A DNA stretch of 23,457 bases, taken from an uncultured Candidatus Planktophila sp. (lineage in GTDB: Bacteria > Actinomycetota > Actinomycetes > Nanopelagicales > Nanopelagicaceae). A model generated the notes under the pieces. That model made no database searches, was not told where the DNA came from, and saw only the letters and a program-made list of their open reading frames with translations. The stretch is from the NCBI GenBank assembly GCA_937927965.1, contig CALEZA010000116.1, positions 1 to 23,457 on the forward strand, given 5' to 3'. Shown here piece by piece: positions 6,486 to 13,001 of the stretch; within the stretch, counting starts at the first letter, position 1, and every line of letters starts with the position of its first letter. A program made the translations under genes and the position numbers.

Positions 6486-7184
6486 ATGTCAGAGCCATCT
6501 GAGAGGGTACTGAGCATGAGTGAGATTCGTAGTTTTATCGAGTGGTTGAGCTATCACCCAAGCGCTGATGAAATTAGCCGCACCTTAGTTCTCGATCACC
6601 TTGCCCATCTCGGTGCATGCTGTTCTCGCATTGGCATTCTTAATTCAGATGACTCCCTTACATTTTTAGGTGAGTATGGGTTTGAAGATGGTCGAAGAGG
6701 TAAGACCTTTAGCAGTTCTGAATGGCGAGCTTGGGGCCACGATGAGGCTGAGATTGCATTGGGGCGAAATCCAGATCACTGGTCGCAAGATGACAAATTA
6801 CTCATGTTTCAACTTCGTCATCGAGGAGCCATGCAGGGCCATCTCGTTGTGCGCTTTACCAACTCCGTGACAGATAAGAAGATGGTCGAAGAGATTGTTC
6901 TTGATTACGCAGTTCCCATCTCCCTCTATCTGTCTCTGAGCAATGGTGGAAATAAATCTGCTGCCAATCTTGCTCATGGGGATACAGGTGGTGGTCAACT
7001 TACAGCTCGCCAACTCTCCATTTTAAGTGGCATGGTTGAAGGCAAGACCAATCATGAACTTGCAACAGAACTTGGATTTAGCGTGAGCACTATTCGCCAT
7101 GAGACGATGCGAATTTATCAGGCGCTGAGTGTGAGTGATCGTAAAGAGGCTGCAAAGAAGGCATTGACGCTTTCGCTACTGTAA
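6486..7184 (+). CDS. LuxR-type transcriptional regulator
   Basis: This 232-residue regulator carries a C-terminal LuxR/GerE helix-turn-helix: LTARQLSILSGMVEGKTNHELATELGFSVSTIRHETMRIYQALSV, with the typical NxELAxELxxSxxTVRxH pattern. The N-terminal 160 residues are not a receiver domain (no phosphoacceptor Asp context) and look GAF-like, but I cannot name the ligand. An alternative ATG at 6516 has GAGAGGG 10 nt upstream and may be the true start, giving 222 residues. It stands alone between the sugar operon and two small genes, so its targets are not evident. Confidence 0.82.
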   Translation: MSEPSERVLSMSEIRSFIEWLSYHPSADEISRTLVLDHLAHLGACCSRIGILNSDDSLTFLGEYGFEDGRRGKTFSSSEWRAWGHDEAEIALGRNPDHWSQDDKLLMFQLRHRGAMQGHLVVRFTNSVTDKKMVEEIVLDYAVPISLYLSLSNGGNKSAANLAHGDTGGGQLTARQLSILSGMVEGKTNHELATELGFSVSTIRHETMRIYQALSVSDRKEAAKKALTLSLL

Positions 7185-7250
7185 GTAATCATTATTTGCG
7201 TTTATCGTAAGGAAGATATTCATGAGGCGGGCGTGAATTATCAGTAATAA

Positions 7251-7285
7251 CTTTCCTAATCGAATCAGCCATTCGAAAAGGAAGG
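7251..7285 (+). promoter_or_regulatory. Hairpin occluding the ribosome binding site of the 97-aa gene
   Basis: CTTTCCT (7251-7257) pairs with AGGAAGG (7279-7285) through six Watson-Crick pairs and one G-U. Inside it CGAAT (7261-7265) pairs with ATTCG (7271-7275) around a 5-nt loop, with a 3x3 internal loop between the stems. The outer stem contains the whole AGGAAGG ribosome binding site of the gene starting at 7287, so folding should block translation. Confidence 0.5.
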
Positions 7286-7286
7286 G

Positions 7287-7580
7287 ATGAAGAAAATCTT
7301 TCTACCTCTCATAACTGCCTCACTCTTAATTTGGGGCGTCGCAAGTGCGCCTGCAGCAACAGCAGATCCATACTGCACCTCATTCTCGCTCTACTCATAC
7401 TGTGTTGAGGCTCCTTCATATACAACCCCACCCCCGACTCCCCAGGCGACTATTCCAAAGTGGGTTTGCACAACAGTCTCAGTGACCTCAATTGTCTTTG
7501 CTTGGTTACCGGTTACTTCACCTGCAACAATTGTGGCTCGATTCTTGACTGTCCCATCAACTTATTGTGCGTTAGTTTAG
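7287..7580 (+). CDS. Small secreted protein of unknown function
   Basis: This 97-residue protein has a clear Sec signal at residues 1-26 (positive MKK, hydrophobic core, cleavage after PAATA, before DPYC). The mature part has four cysteines (in DPYC, YSYC, KWVC and STYC), a Pro/Thr-rich linker (SYTTPPPTPQ) and a hydrophobic C-terminal half that could associate with the membrane. I recognise no family. The start is fixed by AGGAAGGG directly upstream, which is itself buried in a hairpin. It forms a probable two-gene unit with the microprotein gene 12 bp downstream. Confidence 0.65.
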   Translation: MKKIFLPLITASLLIWGVASAPAATADPYCTSFSLYSYCVEAPSYTTPPPTPQATIPKWVCTTVSVTSIVFAWLPVTSPATIVARFLTVPSTYCALV

Positions 7581-7592
7581 ATAGGAGAAAAA

Positions 7593-7712
7593 ATGGAAGA
7601 AACAAGAGCATTGGTTGCAATCGCTGGAATTCTTGCGATCTCCTTCACCATTTCTTATCGCCGCGGGCGTAAGAAGGGTTTAAGCAAGCTGCGAAGTTTT
7701 TTCTGGTATTGA
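7593..7712 (+). CDS. 39-residue single-pass membrane microprotein
   Basis: ATG at 7593 to TGA at 7710-7712 encodes 39 residues: a short acidic N-terminus (MEETR), a hydrophobic helix of about 17 residues (ALVAIAGILAISFTISY) and a basic C-terminus (RRGRKKGLSKLRSFFWY). By the positive-inside rule the C-terminus should face the cytoplasm. AGGAG at 7583-7587, 5 nt before the ATG, is one of the best ribosome binding sites in the window. It follows the secreted-protein gene by 12 bp, so the two are probably co-transcribed. It resembles no family I know; small helical proteins of this type often modulate a membrane partner. Confidence 0.6.
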   Translation: MEETRALVAIAGILAISFTISYRRGRKKGLSKLRSFFWY

Positions 7713-7724
7713 TTAATCTATCTG

Positions 7725-7730
7725 TACCAT
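7725..7730 (+). promoter_or_regulatory. -10 hexamer TACCAT, leaderless promoter of the EamA gene
   Basis: TACCAT is followed by six bases (GACTAG) and the GTG start at 7737, without a Shine-Dalgarno sequence. No convincing -35 was found. Confidence 0.45.
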
Positions 7731-7736
7731 GACTAG

Positions 7737-8624
7737 GTGAAGAAGAGCTCATCGTGGTTACCCCTCTATCTCGTCGTTGGATTTATTTGGGGCTGCTCAT
7801 TTATCTTCATCAAAGGTGGGCTGGAATTCCTCACACCAATTGGTGTGGCATTTGTCAGGTGTGCATTGGGAGCGCTGACTCTCTATATCTTTGCAAAGAT
7901 TAAGAAGATCGCTTTACCTCGTGAAGGCAAAACTCTTTTTCACATCTGGGTTGTGAGCCTGCTGCTCAATGTCTTTCCTGGAATTTTCTTTGCACTTGCA
8001 GAAACTGAAGTCACCTCAATTTTGGCTGGCATCATCAATGCAGTAACACCTCTAATGACACTCCTTGCAATCTTGTTGGTCAACCGCAGCGAGAAGCCAA
8101 AGAGCTCTCAGATTGCAGGACTTGCTATCGGTTTTGCTGGAGTGCTCATTGTTTTGGGAGCGTGGCAAGGTTTTGGGGATAATCCTGTCTGGGCTGTGGG
8201 CATTTTGTTTGCGGCAGTTACCTGTTACGGATTCTCTTTTCCATACACCCGACGATTCGTGTTACCTCTTGGACTAAAGACTGAAGCCATTGTTGCCCAA
8301 CAACTTATTCTGGCCAGTTTTACTCTCTTGCCTCTCTATCTCATCGATGGAGTAGCGCAAGATAAGTATGAGGTTGGTCCAGTCTTATCGATGATCGCAC
8401 TTGGCATCTTCGGAAGCGGATTTGCCTACCTATGGAACTTGAGAGTGATGGAGATTGCGGGCAGTGCTATTGCAAGTAGCGTCACCTACTTAACCCCAGT
8501 CGTGGCAGTAATTGTGGGCATCATCTTTCTGGGTGAGAGCATCACTTGGAATGAGCCAGTTGGCGCCCTTGTTGTTCTTCTAGGGGCTGCAATCGCTCAG
8601 GAGCGCATTGCTTTCAAGCGATAA
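7737..8624 (+). CDS. EamA/DMT-superfamily transporter
   Basis: This 295-residue protein contains ten hydrophobic segments in two EamA repeats of about 140 residues. Typical features are WGCSFIFIKGGLEFLTPIGVAFVRC near the N-terminus, the segment TEVTSILAGIINAVTPLMTLLAILLVN, and in repeat two SAIASSVTYLTPVVAVIVGIIFLGE. Members export amino acids, metabolites or drugs; the substrate here is unknown. The GTG start at 7737 is supported by a TACCAT -10 box 6 nt upstream. Its stop lies 2 bp from the stop of the convergent NiCoT gene. Confidence 0.85.
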   Translation: MKKSSSWLPLYLVVGFIWGCSFIFIKGGLEFLTPIGVAFVRCALGALTLYIFAKIKKIALPREGKTLFHIWVVSLLLNVFPGIFFALAETEVTSILAGIINAVTPLMTLLAILLVNRSEKPKSSQIAGLAIGFAGVLIVLGAWQGFGDNPVWAVGILFAAVTCYGFSFPYTRRFVLPLGLKTEAIVAQQLILASFTLLPLYLIDGVAQDKYEVGPVLSMIALGIFGSGFAYLWNLRVMEIAGSAIASSVTYLTPVVAVIVGIIFLGESITWNEPVGALVVLLGAAIAQERIAFKR

Positions 8625-8626
8625 AG

Positions 8627-9769
8627 CTACTCGACTGCAAGCTCTTTATGAGCGTGCTCAGTCTCAACGATTCCCGATGAGTAGCGCTGCTCATATTTTC
8701 CAGTTTTCCAGACGAGAACAGATACCACCCAAGCAGCGACAAATGAGGCAACAATCCAATAGCCAATTTGCCCTAGATCAATAGCTGCAATAGCTGTGAA
8801 AGGTTGGTTGGCTTCGATATCAGTCTTCTCAGCAAGAACTCCAACAAATTGAATAGTTCCAATTACCAATGCGACGAAAATTGAGAGACCAGTTGTGGTG
8901 ATGTTGTAGTAGATCTTACGAAGCGGCGATGTGAAAGCCCATGAATAAGCTTTTGTCATAAAAATGCCATCGAGAGCATCCATCAAAGACATACCTGCTG
9001 CGAAGATAATTGGAAGGGCGATAATTGCTAGTGGTGGAAGTGTGCCGCCGACTGTTCCCACAGCAGCTGTTGCCGATAGAGCAAGAAGTGCTACTTCAGT
9101 GGCAGTATCAAAGCCGAGACCGAAGAGAACTCCCACGGGATAGAGCTGCCAAGAGTTATCAAAGCCCTTCTTAAAGAAACCACGGAAGATGCGTTTCATG
9201 ATTCCGCGCTCATTGAGAAGTTCATTGAGGTGTTCGTGGGAGAACTTGCCGCTCTTTGCTTGCTTCCAGACTTTCAGAACGCCTACCAAAATGACAAGGT
9301 TAAGAATTCCAACGAGATAGAGAAAGAATGATGAGATCGATGCTCCGATAATGCCGCCAGTTTCTGCAAAGTCCTTTTGAAACTTCACTGCTGCCTTTGC
9401 TGCAAAGGCGATAGCGATGGAGAGTGCGAGAACAATTGTGGAGTGGCCCAGTGAGAAGAAGAGCCCCACGCCTAGTGGCTTCTTTCCTTTAGCCAACATA
9501 ATTCGAGTGGAGTCATCGATTGCTGAGATGTGATCTGCGTCGAAAGCATGTCGAAGTCCAAATGAGTAAGCGAGAGCTCCAGCACCTGCATAGACCAGCG
9601 CTCCCTTTCCATCGACGAGGGAGTGGTAGCGAGGGTCTGAGTTGTAGTGGATAAATAGTCCCCACCCCAGGATGTGGAGGAAGAGAACTGTTCCAAGCAC
9701 GCCAAAGAGGGCAGGTAACTCCTCACGGGTAAATTTGAGGTGTTCCTTCAGGGAGGTCTTCTGGCTCAT
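8627..9769 (-). CDS. NiCoT-family nickel/cobalt transporter
   Basis: This 380-residue membrane protein carries all four NiCoT signatures: RHAFDADHI (73-81, the metal-selecting segment of helix 2), FSLGHSTIV, LGFDTATE and GMSLMDALDG. It takes up Ni2+ or Co2+ at high affinity across the cytoplasmic membrane. The reading frame continues upstream to a GTG at 9841, but I chose the ATG at 9769, which has GGAG 5 nt before it and places the family's usual N-terminus correctly. A Nur-box-like palindrome 18 bp upstream of the ATG points to nickel as the ion and a Fur-family repressor as the controller. No nickel enzyme gene is in the window. Confidence 0.92.
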   Translation of the reverse strand: MSQKTSLKEHLKFTREELPALFGVLGTVLFLHILGWGLFIHYNSDPRYHSLVDGKGALVYAGAGALAYSFGLRHAFDADHISAIDDSTRIMLAKGKKPLGVGLFFSLGHSTIVLALSIAIAFAAKAAVKFQKDFAETGGIIGASISSFFLYLVGILNLVILVGVLKVWKQAKSGKFSHEHLNELLNERGIMKRIFRGFFKKGFDNSWQLYPVGVLFGLGFDTATEVALLALSATAAVGTVGGTLPPLAIIALPIIFAAGMSLMDALDGIFMTKAYSWAFTSPLRKIYYNITTTGLSIFVALVIGTIQFVGVLAEKTDIEANQPFTAIAAIDLGQIGYWIVASFVAAWVVSVLVWKTGKYEQRYSSGIVETEHAHKELAVE

Positions 9770-9787
9770 CGAGGCTCCAGCCGCTAG

Positions 9788-9804
9788 ATGCAAATCATTT
9801 GCAT
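9788..9804. promoter_or_regulatory. Nur-box-like palindrome upstream of the nickel transporter
   Basis: ATGCAAAT (9788-9795), C, ATTTGCAT (9797-9804) is a perfect 17-bp palindrome. Its core is TGCAA-N5-TTGCA, matching the Nur box tTGCaa-N5-ttGCAA described for the nickel-responsive Fur-family regulator of Streptomyces coelicolor. The flanking pairs T9785/A9807 and A9786/T9806 also match. It sits where the promoter or transcript start of the NiCoT gene should be. No Fur-family gene is in this window, so the regulator would act in trans. Confidence 0.65.
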
Positions 9805-9905
9805 GTAGAAGGGTACAGGGAGAATTGCCCGATTTCCACACGGAAATAAGAGCGCCTGCCCATGGGTTGGGGCTAGAGTGCGTGAAAGTTCAGAGGAGGT
9901 GCCTT

Positions 9906-10832
9906 ATGAGTAATGAGAATGAAGGCCACGACGAGATCCTTACTGAAGAGATGCTCTGGGATCGCATTCCTGAGGTCACAGGTGAAGAGCGTGCTGACAC
10001 TTACTACGAACTCAGCGCTCGCATCTTTGCACGCGGTCAATACGATGAAGCTCTCGCTCTTGCAGAGACAGCTCGAGATATCTACTCTGAATTAGGAGCT
10101 GCAGTCGCCAGCGAAGGTTTGGCACAGGCTTACTCAGCTATTGGTTATAACCTCAATCAACTGAAGCGCGTTGATGAAGCGGCAAGCGCCATGGAGAAAG
10201 CTGTCGAGATTTTGCGTGAGAACAAATCACCAGTGGCACTTGAACTTGCTTGCACGCTAGGTGAGTGGTGGTATTCATCAAAGAATTACGAAAAAGTAAT
10301 TGAGACTATGTATGAGTGTGCACAAGAACATCTTGTAGATGGCAACACTATCGGTGCAGCTAATGATATGCACCTGATTGGATGTGCTCAGAGAGAGTTA
10401 AAGAATTATTCAGAGGCCATTATCTGCTTCCAAGAAGCGAGAGCATCATTCAAATCCGAAAAGGAAGTTCTCCATGTTGCTCGATGCGATCAAAAGATTG
10501 CATCCTGCTATAACGAACTGGGTGAAGGCGAGCTTGCGCTAGAGGCTGCACGCAAAGCTATTGATGTCTTCGACACAGCCCACGATCATCGGCGTGAAAC
10601 GTTTGCTCTCTTTGAATATGGTAAAGCAGAGGTACTCCTTGGAAAGCTAGAGGATGGGCTCTCCACACTCGACACAGTCCTTCAAATCACTGCTGATGAG
10701 GACTACAAAGACTTTGAATTTATCCTTGATATCGAAACAAGGATGGCTGCTGTGATGCGTCAATTAGGTCGCATGGATGAGGCAGATGAAGTTGAGCGTC
10801 GTTTAGAGGTTGTTCGAGAAATTCTTGAATAG
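9906..10832 (+). CDS. Tetratricopeptide-repeat protein
   Basis: This 308-residue cytosolic protein is made of about five or six TPR units after an acidic 25-residue N-terminus. Clear units include YYELSARIFARGQYDEALALAETARDIY, GLAQAYSAIGYNLNQLKRVDEAASAMEKAVEIL, MHLIGCAQRELKNYSEAIICFQEARASF and KIASCYNELGEGELALEAARKAIDVF. TPR arrays are protein-interaction scaffolds, and no catalytic domain is attached. The frame is open upstream to 9672, but GGAGG at 9895-9899, 6 nt before the ATG at 9906, fixes the start. A TAGAGT -10 lies at 9874-9879. Its last 30 bases overlap the 3' end of the convergent MFS gene. Confidence 0.85.
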   Translation: MSNENEGHDEILTEEMLWDRIPEVTGEERADTYYELSARIFARGQYDEALALAETARDIYSELGAAVASEGLAQAYSAIGYNLNQLKRVDEAASAMEKAVEILRENKSPVALELACTLGEWWYSSKNYEKVIETMYECAQEHLVDGNTIGAANDMHLIGCAQRELKNYSEAIICFQEARASFKSEKEVLHVARCDQKIASCYNELGEGELALEAARKAIDVFDTAHDHRRETFALFEYGKAEVLLGKLEDGLSTLDTVLQITADEDYKDFEFILDIETRMAAVMRQLGRMDEADEVERRLEVVREILE

Positions 10833-11978
10833 AGTCCGCAGTAAAAAGTAGAGAGCTCCGAGAAAAGCTCCACCTGCTGCCACAACTAACACGGGTTGGG
10901 TCTGTCCACTGGACCAAAATGCTCCTCCCCAAATACCTGCGCCTAAGACTGCAAAATTCATAGATGCCTGATAAACCCCTTGTGCACGACCACGATGATT
11001 TTCACTACTGAGTTGTGCAATCCATGCCTTTCCCACACCATCTGTGAGAGCTGGGAAAATCCCATAAAGCAAGAGCGCAATGAGAGCAATGGATTTATTC
11101 GCGGTGATTCCGAGAGTTGCATAAGCGATTGCAAAGGCAAAGAGCCCAAATGCGTAGACAATTTGTGGGGAGAAGCGGTCTGCTAAATATCCTCCAGGAA
11201 ATGCAAATATGACTGTTACCAAGCTATAGAGAGCATAAGCAAGAACAACTTGATTTACTGTGAAATCAAGATCGTAGAGCCTAAGTAATAACAGAGCATC
11301 GGGAATGTTGGTGAGTTGAATCAGAACAAGGATAGAGATGGATTTCTTGAGCGCCTTCGGTAGGGCAATCTTTTCTTTTACCTCAGTCTTTCGCTCTCGG
11401 CGCACACTCACATCTCGAATAAAGAGTGTAAGCAAAGCCGATAGCGCCGCTGGAATGAGAGCCCACTGAGCAACTGCTCTCACATCATCATTAAGTAGAG
11501 CAAGAGCTGCCAAAGCAAATAAAGGTCCAATGACTGCACCAATATTGTCACCTGTTCGGTGAAAACCGAATGCCTTACCGAGATCTTCAGAAGAGACAGA
11601 ATCGTGAATCAGGGCATCACGAGGGGCACTTCTGAGGCCTTTTCCAATTCGATCAGTGATACGCCCTAAGAGAACTTGTGACCATGTTGAGCCAAAGACA
11701 ACAAGCGCTTTGCCAAAACCCGCAATTGAGTAACCTGCAACAACAAAAGGCTTTCGCCCGATGTAATCACTTTTATTGCCTGCATATAGCTTTGAAAAAC
11801 CAGCAGCAGCTTCGGCACATCCTTCAATAAGCCCAAGTGCTATAGGTGCTGCGCCGATTAGTCCAGCGGTGACAATATAGGGAAGAAGGGGATAGAGAAG
11901 TTCACTTGCAGCATCTTGTGCAAGTGAAACTAAAGTGAGGATGAGCAAATTCCTGCTCAGCCATTTTCTCCTCTTCAT
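10803..11978 (-). CDS. Major facilitator superfamily transporter
   Basis: This 391-residue protein has about twelve membrane segments in two halves separated by a cytoplasmic loop rich in Arg, Lys and Glu (RRERKTEVKEKIALPKALKK). The MFS loop 2-3 motif appears as GNKSDYIGRKP, with a second marker GRITDRIGKGLRSAPRDALI that recurs in a widespread group of uncharacterised MFS permeases. Substrate is unknown. The ATG overlaps the TrmH stop by 4 bp (ATGA), so translation is probably coupled, and the pair is transcribed from the promoter before the methyltransferase gene. The 3' end overlaps the TPR gene by 30 bp. Confidence 0.85.
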   Translation of the reverse strand: MKRRKWLSRNLLILTLVSLAQDAASELLYPLLPYIVTAGLIGAAPIALGLIEGCAEAAAGFSKLYAGNKSDYIGRKPFVVAGYSIAGFGKALVVFGSTWSQVLLGRITDRIGKGLRSAPRDALIHDSVSSEDLGKAFGFHRTGDNIGAVIGPLFALAALALLNDDVRAVAQWALIPAALSALLTLFIRDVSVRRERKTEVKEKIALPKALKKSISILVLIQLTNIPDALLLLRLYDLDFTVNQVVLAYALYSLVTVIFAFPGGYLADRFSPQIVYAFGLFAFAIAYATLGITANKSIALIALLLYGIFPALTDGVGKAWIAQLSSENHRGRAQGVYQASMNFAVLGAGIWGGAFWSSGQTQPVLVVAAGGAFLGALYFLLRTLFKNFSNNL

Positions 11979-12625
11979 GATTTTCGAGGCAAGTGCTGCA
12001 AGGCCCAGTGATACATTGCAATTGCTGCTGCAGCTGAAGCATTCATTGATCGAGTAGATCCGTATTGTTCGATTGCATATAAAACTTCACAGATTTCAAT
12101 CGCTTCATCAGACATTCCCGCACCTTCTTGGCCAAAGAGAAGGACGCAACTCTCAGGAACATCTGAACCTTCGAGGTTTTTAGAAGTTGGAACATTATCT
12201 ATTCCGATAATGGGAAGATTATTTTCTTTACACCACTGTCCAAAGTCGGCAACGGTTGGATGGTGGATGACTGTGAGATAGCGATCTGTCACCATCGCAC
12301 CCCTCTTATTCCAATCTCTCTTACCGATGATGTGGACGGCGCTCACATTAAATGCATTCGCTGTTCTCACCACAGAGCCAATGTTGAGGTCATGTTGCCA
12401 ATTTTCAATTGCAATGTGAAGTTTGTGGCGCTTTGTGTTGAGGTCGGCAACGATGGCAGCAACACTCCAATATCGATAGTGATCAAGTACATTTCGGCGA
12501 TCACCATTTGCTAGGAGCTCAGGATCGTATTGGTCTCCTGTTGGCCACGGCTCTGGATGTGGTCCTACGCCTACGACTGGGAAGAATTCACCAGGACCTA
12601 TCTCTGCAGGCGTTTTGATTTCCAT
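11975..12625 (-). CDS. SpoU/TrmH-family RNA 2'-O-methyltransferase
   Basis: This 216-residue SPOUT methyltransferase has the three knot motifs: motif 1 NIGSVVRTANAF, motif 2 LLFGQEGAGMS and motif 3 IEQYGSTRSMNASAAAAIAMY. It would transfer a methyl group from S-adenosylmethionine to a ribose 2'-hydroxyl in tRNA or rRNA; the site cannot be predicted. Compared with the usual forms FGxExxGLS and SLNVSxA, motif 2 has Gln and Met-Ser and motif 3 reads SMNASAA, conservative changes. About 65 residues precede the catalytic domain, with a Pro/Gly-rich start. It is leaderless from a TAGAGT -10 and overlaps the MFS gene by 4 bp. Confidence 0.88.
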   Translation of the reverse strand: MEIKTPAEIGPGEFFPVVGVGPHPEPWPTGDQYDPELLANGDRRNVLDHYRYWSVAAIVADLNTKRHKLHIAIENWQHDLNIGSVVRTANAFNVSAVHIIGKRDWNKRGAMVTDRYLTVIHHPTVADFGQWCKENNLPIIGIDNVPTSKNLEGSDVPESCVLLFGQEGAGMSDEAIEICEVLYAIEQYGSTRSMNASAAAAIAMYHWALQHLPRKS

Positions 12626-12631
12626 GGCAGC

Positions 12632-12641
12632 ACTCTAAACT
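12632..12641. promoter_or_regulatory. Overlapping divergent -10 boxes for two leaderless genes
   Basis: Minus strand: TAGAGT (12637-12632) then six bases and the methyltransferase ATG at 12625. Plus strand: TAAACT (12636-12641) then six bases and the membrane-protein ATG at 12648. The two hexamers share bases 12636-12637, so RNA polymerase could open only one promoter at a time. A TTGATT at 12615-12620 is a possible but closely spaced -35 for the plus direction. Confidence 0.5.
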
Positions 12642-12647
12642 AGCCTT

Positions 12648-12995
12648 ATGAAGCTTGTATTTAATATCGCCCTCGGCATTCACATTGTGAGCATCCTTGG
12701 AATTCTTGGACTGCTTCTCTCTCAAGTGCATAAGAGCCCACGCAAACTCAATCCTGGGGTAATTCATGCAAGCCTGACAGCCCTAGTAGCTGGCATCGTG
12801 ATGACTGGACTCTATTCCAGCGTTGATCCAGACAAGATTGTGAACCACACAAAACTTGGCGTGAAGGGCCTTGTCGTTGCAGTAATCCTCACTCTTGGAT
12901 ATCGCAATGTGAAGAAGGAGAGCGTGAGCACATTTGTATGGGGCTCAATGCTTGCCCTCACCTCTTTAAATATTTTGATCGCAATCGGCTGGTAG
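12648..12995 (+). CDS. Small four-helix membrane protein
   Basis: This 115-residue protein is mostly hydrophobic, with about four membrane segments (approximately 3-24, 40-59, 70-86 and 95-114) joined by short basic loops (HKSPRKL, YRNVKKES). I cannot assign a family or function. It starts with an ATG exactly 6 nt after a TAAACT -10 box, so it is probably leaderless. The D-Ala-D-Ala carboxypeptidase gene follows after a gap of only 6 bp and is likely in the same operon, which hints weakly at a cell-envelope role. Confidence 0.72.
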   Translation: MKLVFNIALGIHIVSILGILGLLLSQVHKSPRKLNPGVIHASLTALVAGIVMTGLYSSVDPDKIVNHTKLGVKGLVVAVILTLGYRNVKKESVSTFVWGSMLALTSLNILIAIGW

Positions 12996-13001
12996 TCGTT
13001 G

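Noticed and set aside
7222..7236. Four-codon frame ATG AGG CGG GCG TGA with AAGGAA upstream, a possible leader peptide
   Set aside because: Too short to separate from chance. No amino-acid-specific codon run, and no attenuator-like alternative hairpins that depend on it were seen.
9770..9841. N-terminal extension of the NiCoT protein to a GTG at 9841
   Set aside because: The extra 24 residues cover the Nur-box palindrome and the GGAG site, and NiCoT proteins do not carry such an extension.
9672..9905. Upstream 78-codon extension of the TPR protein
   Set aside because: It overlaps the NiCoT gene and its regulatory region. The strong GGAGG before ATG 9906 marks the true start.
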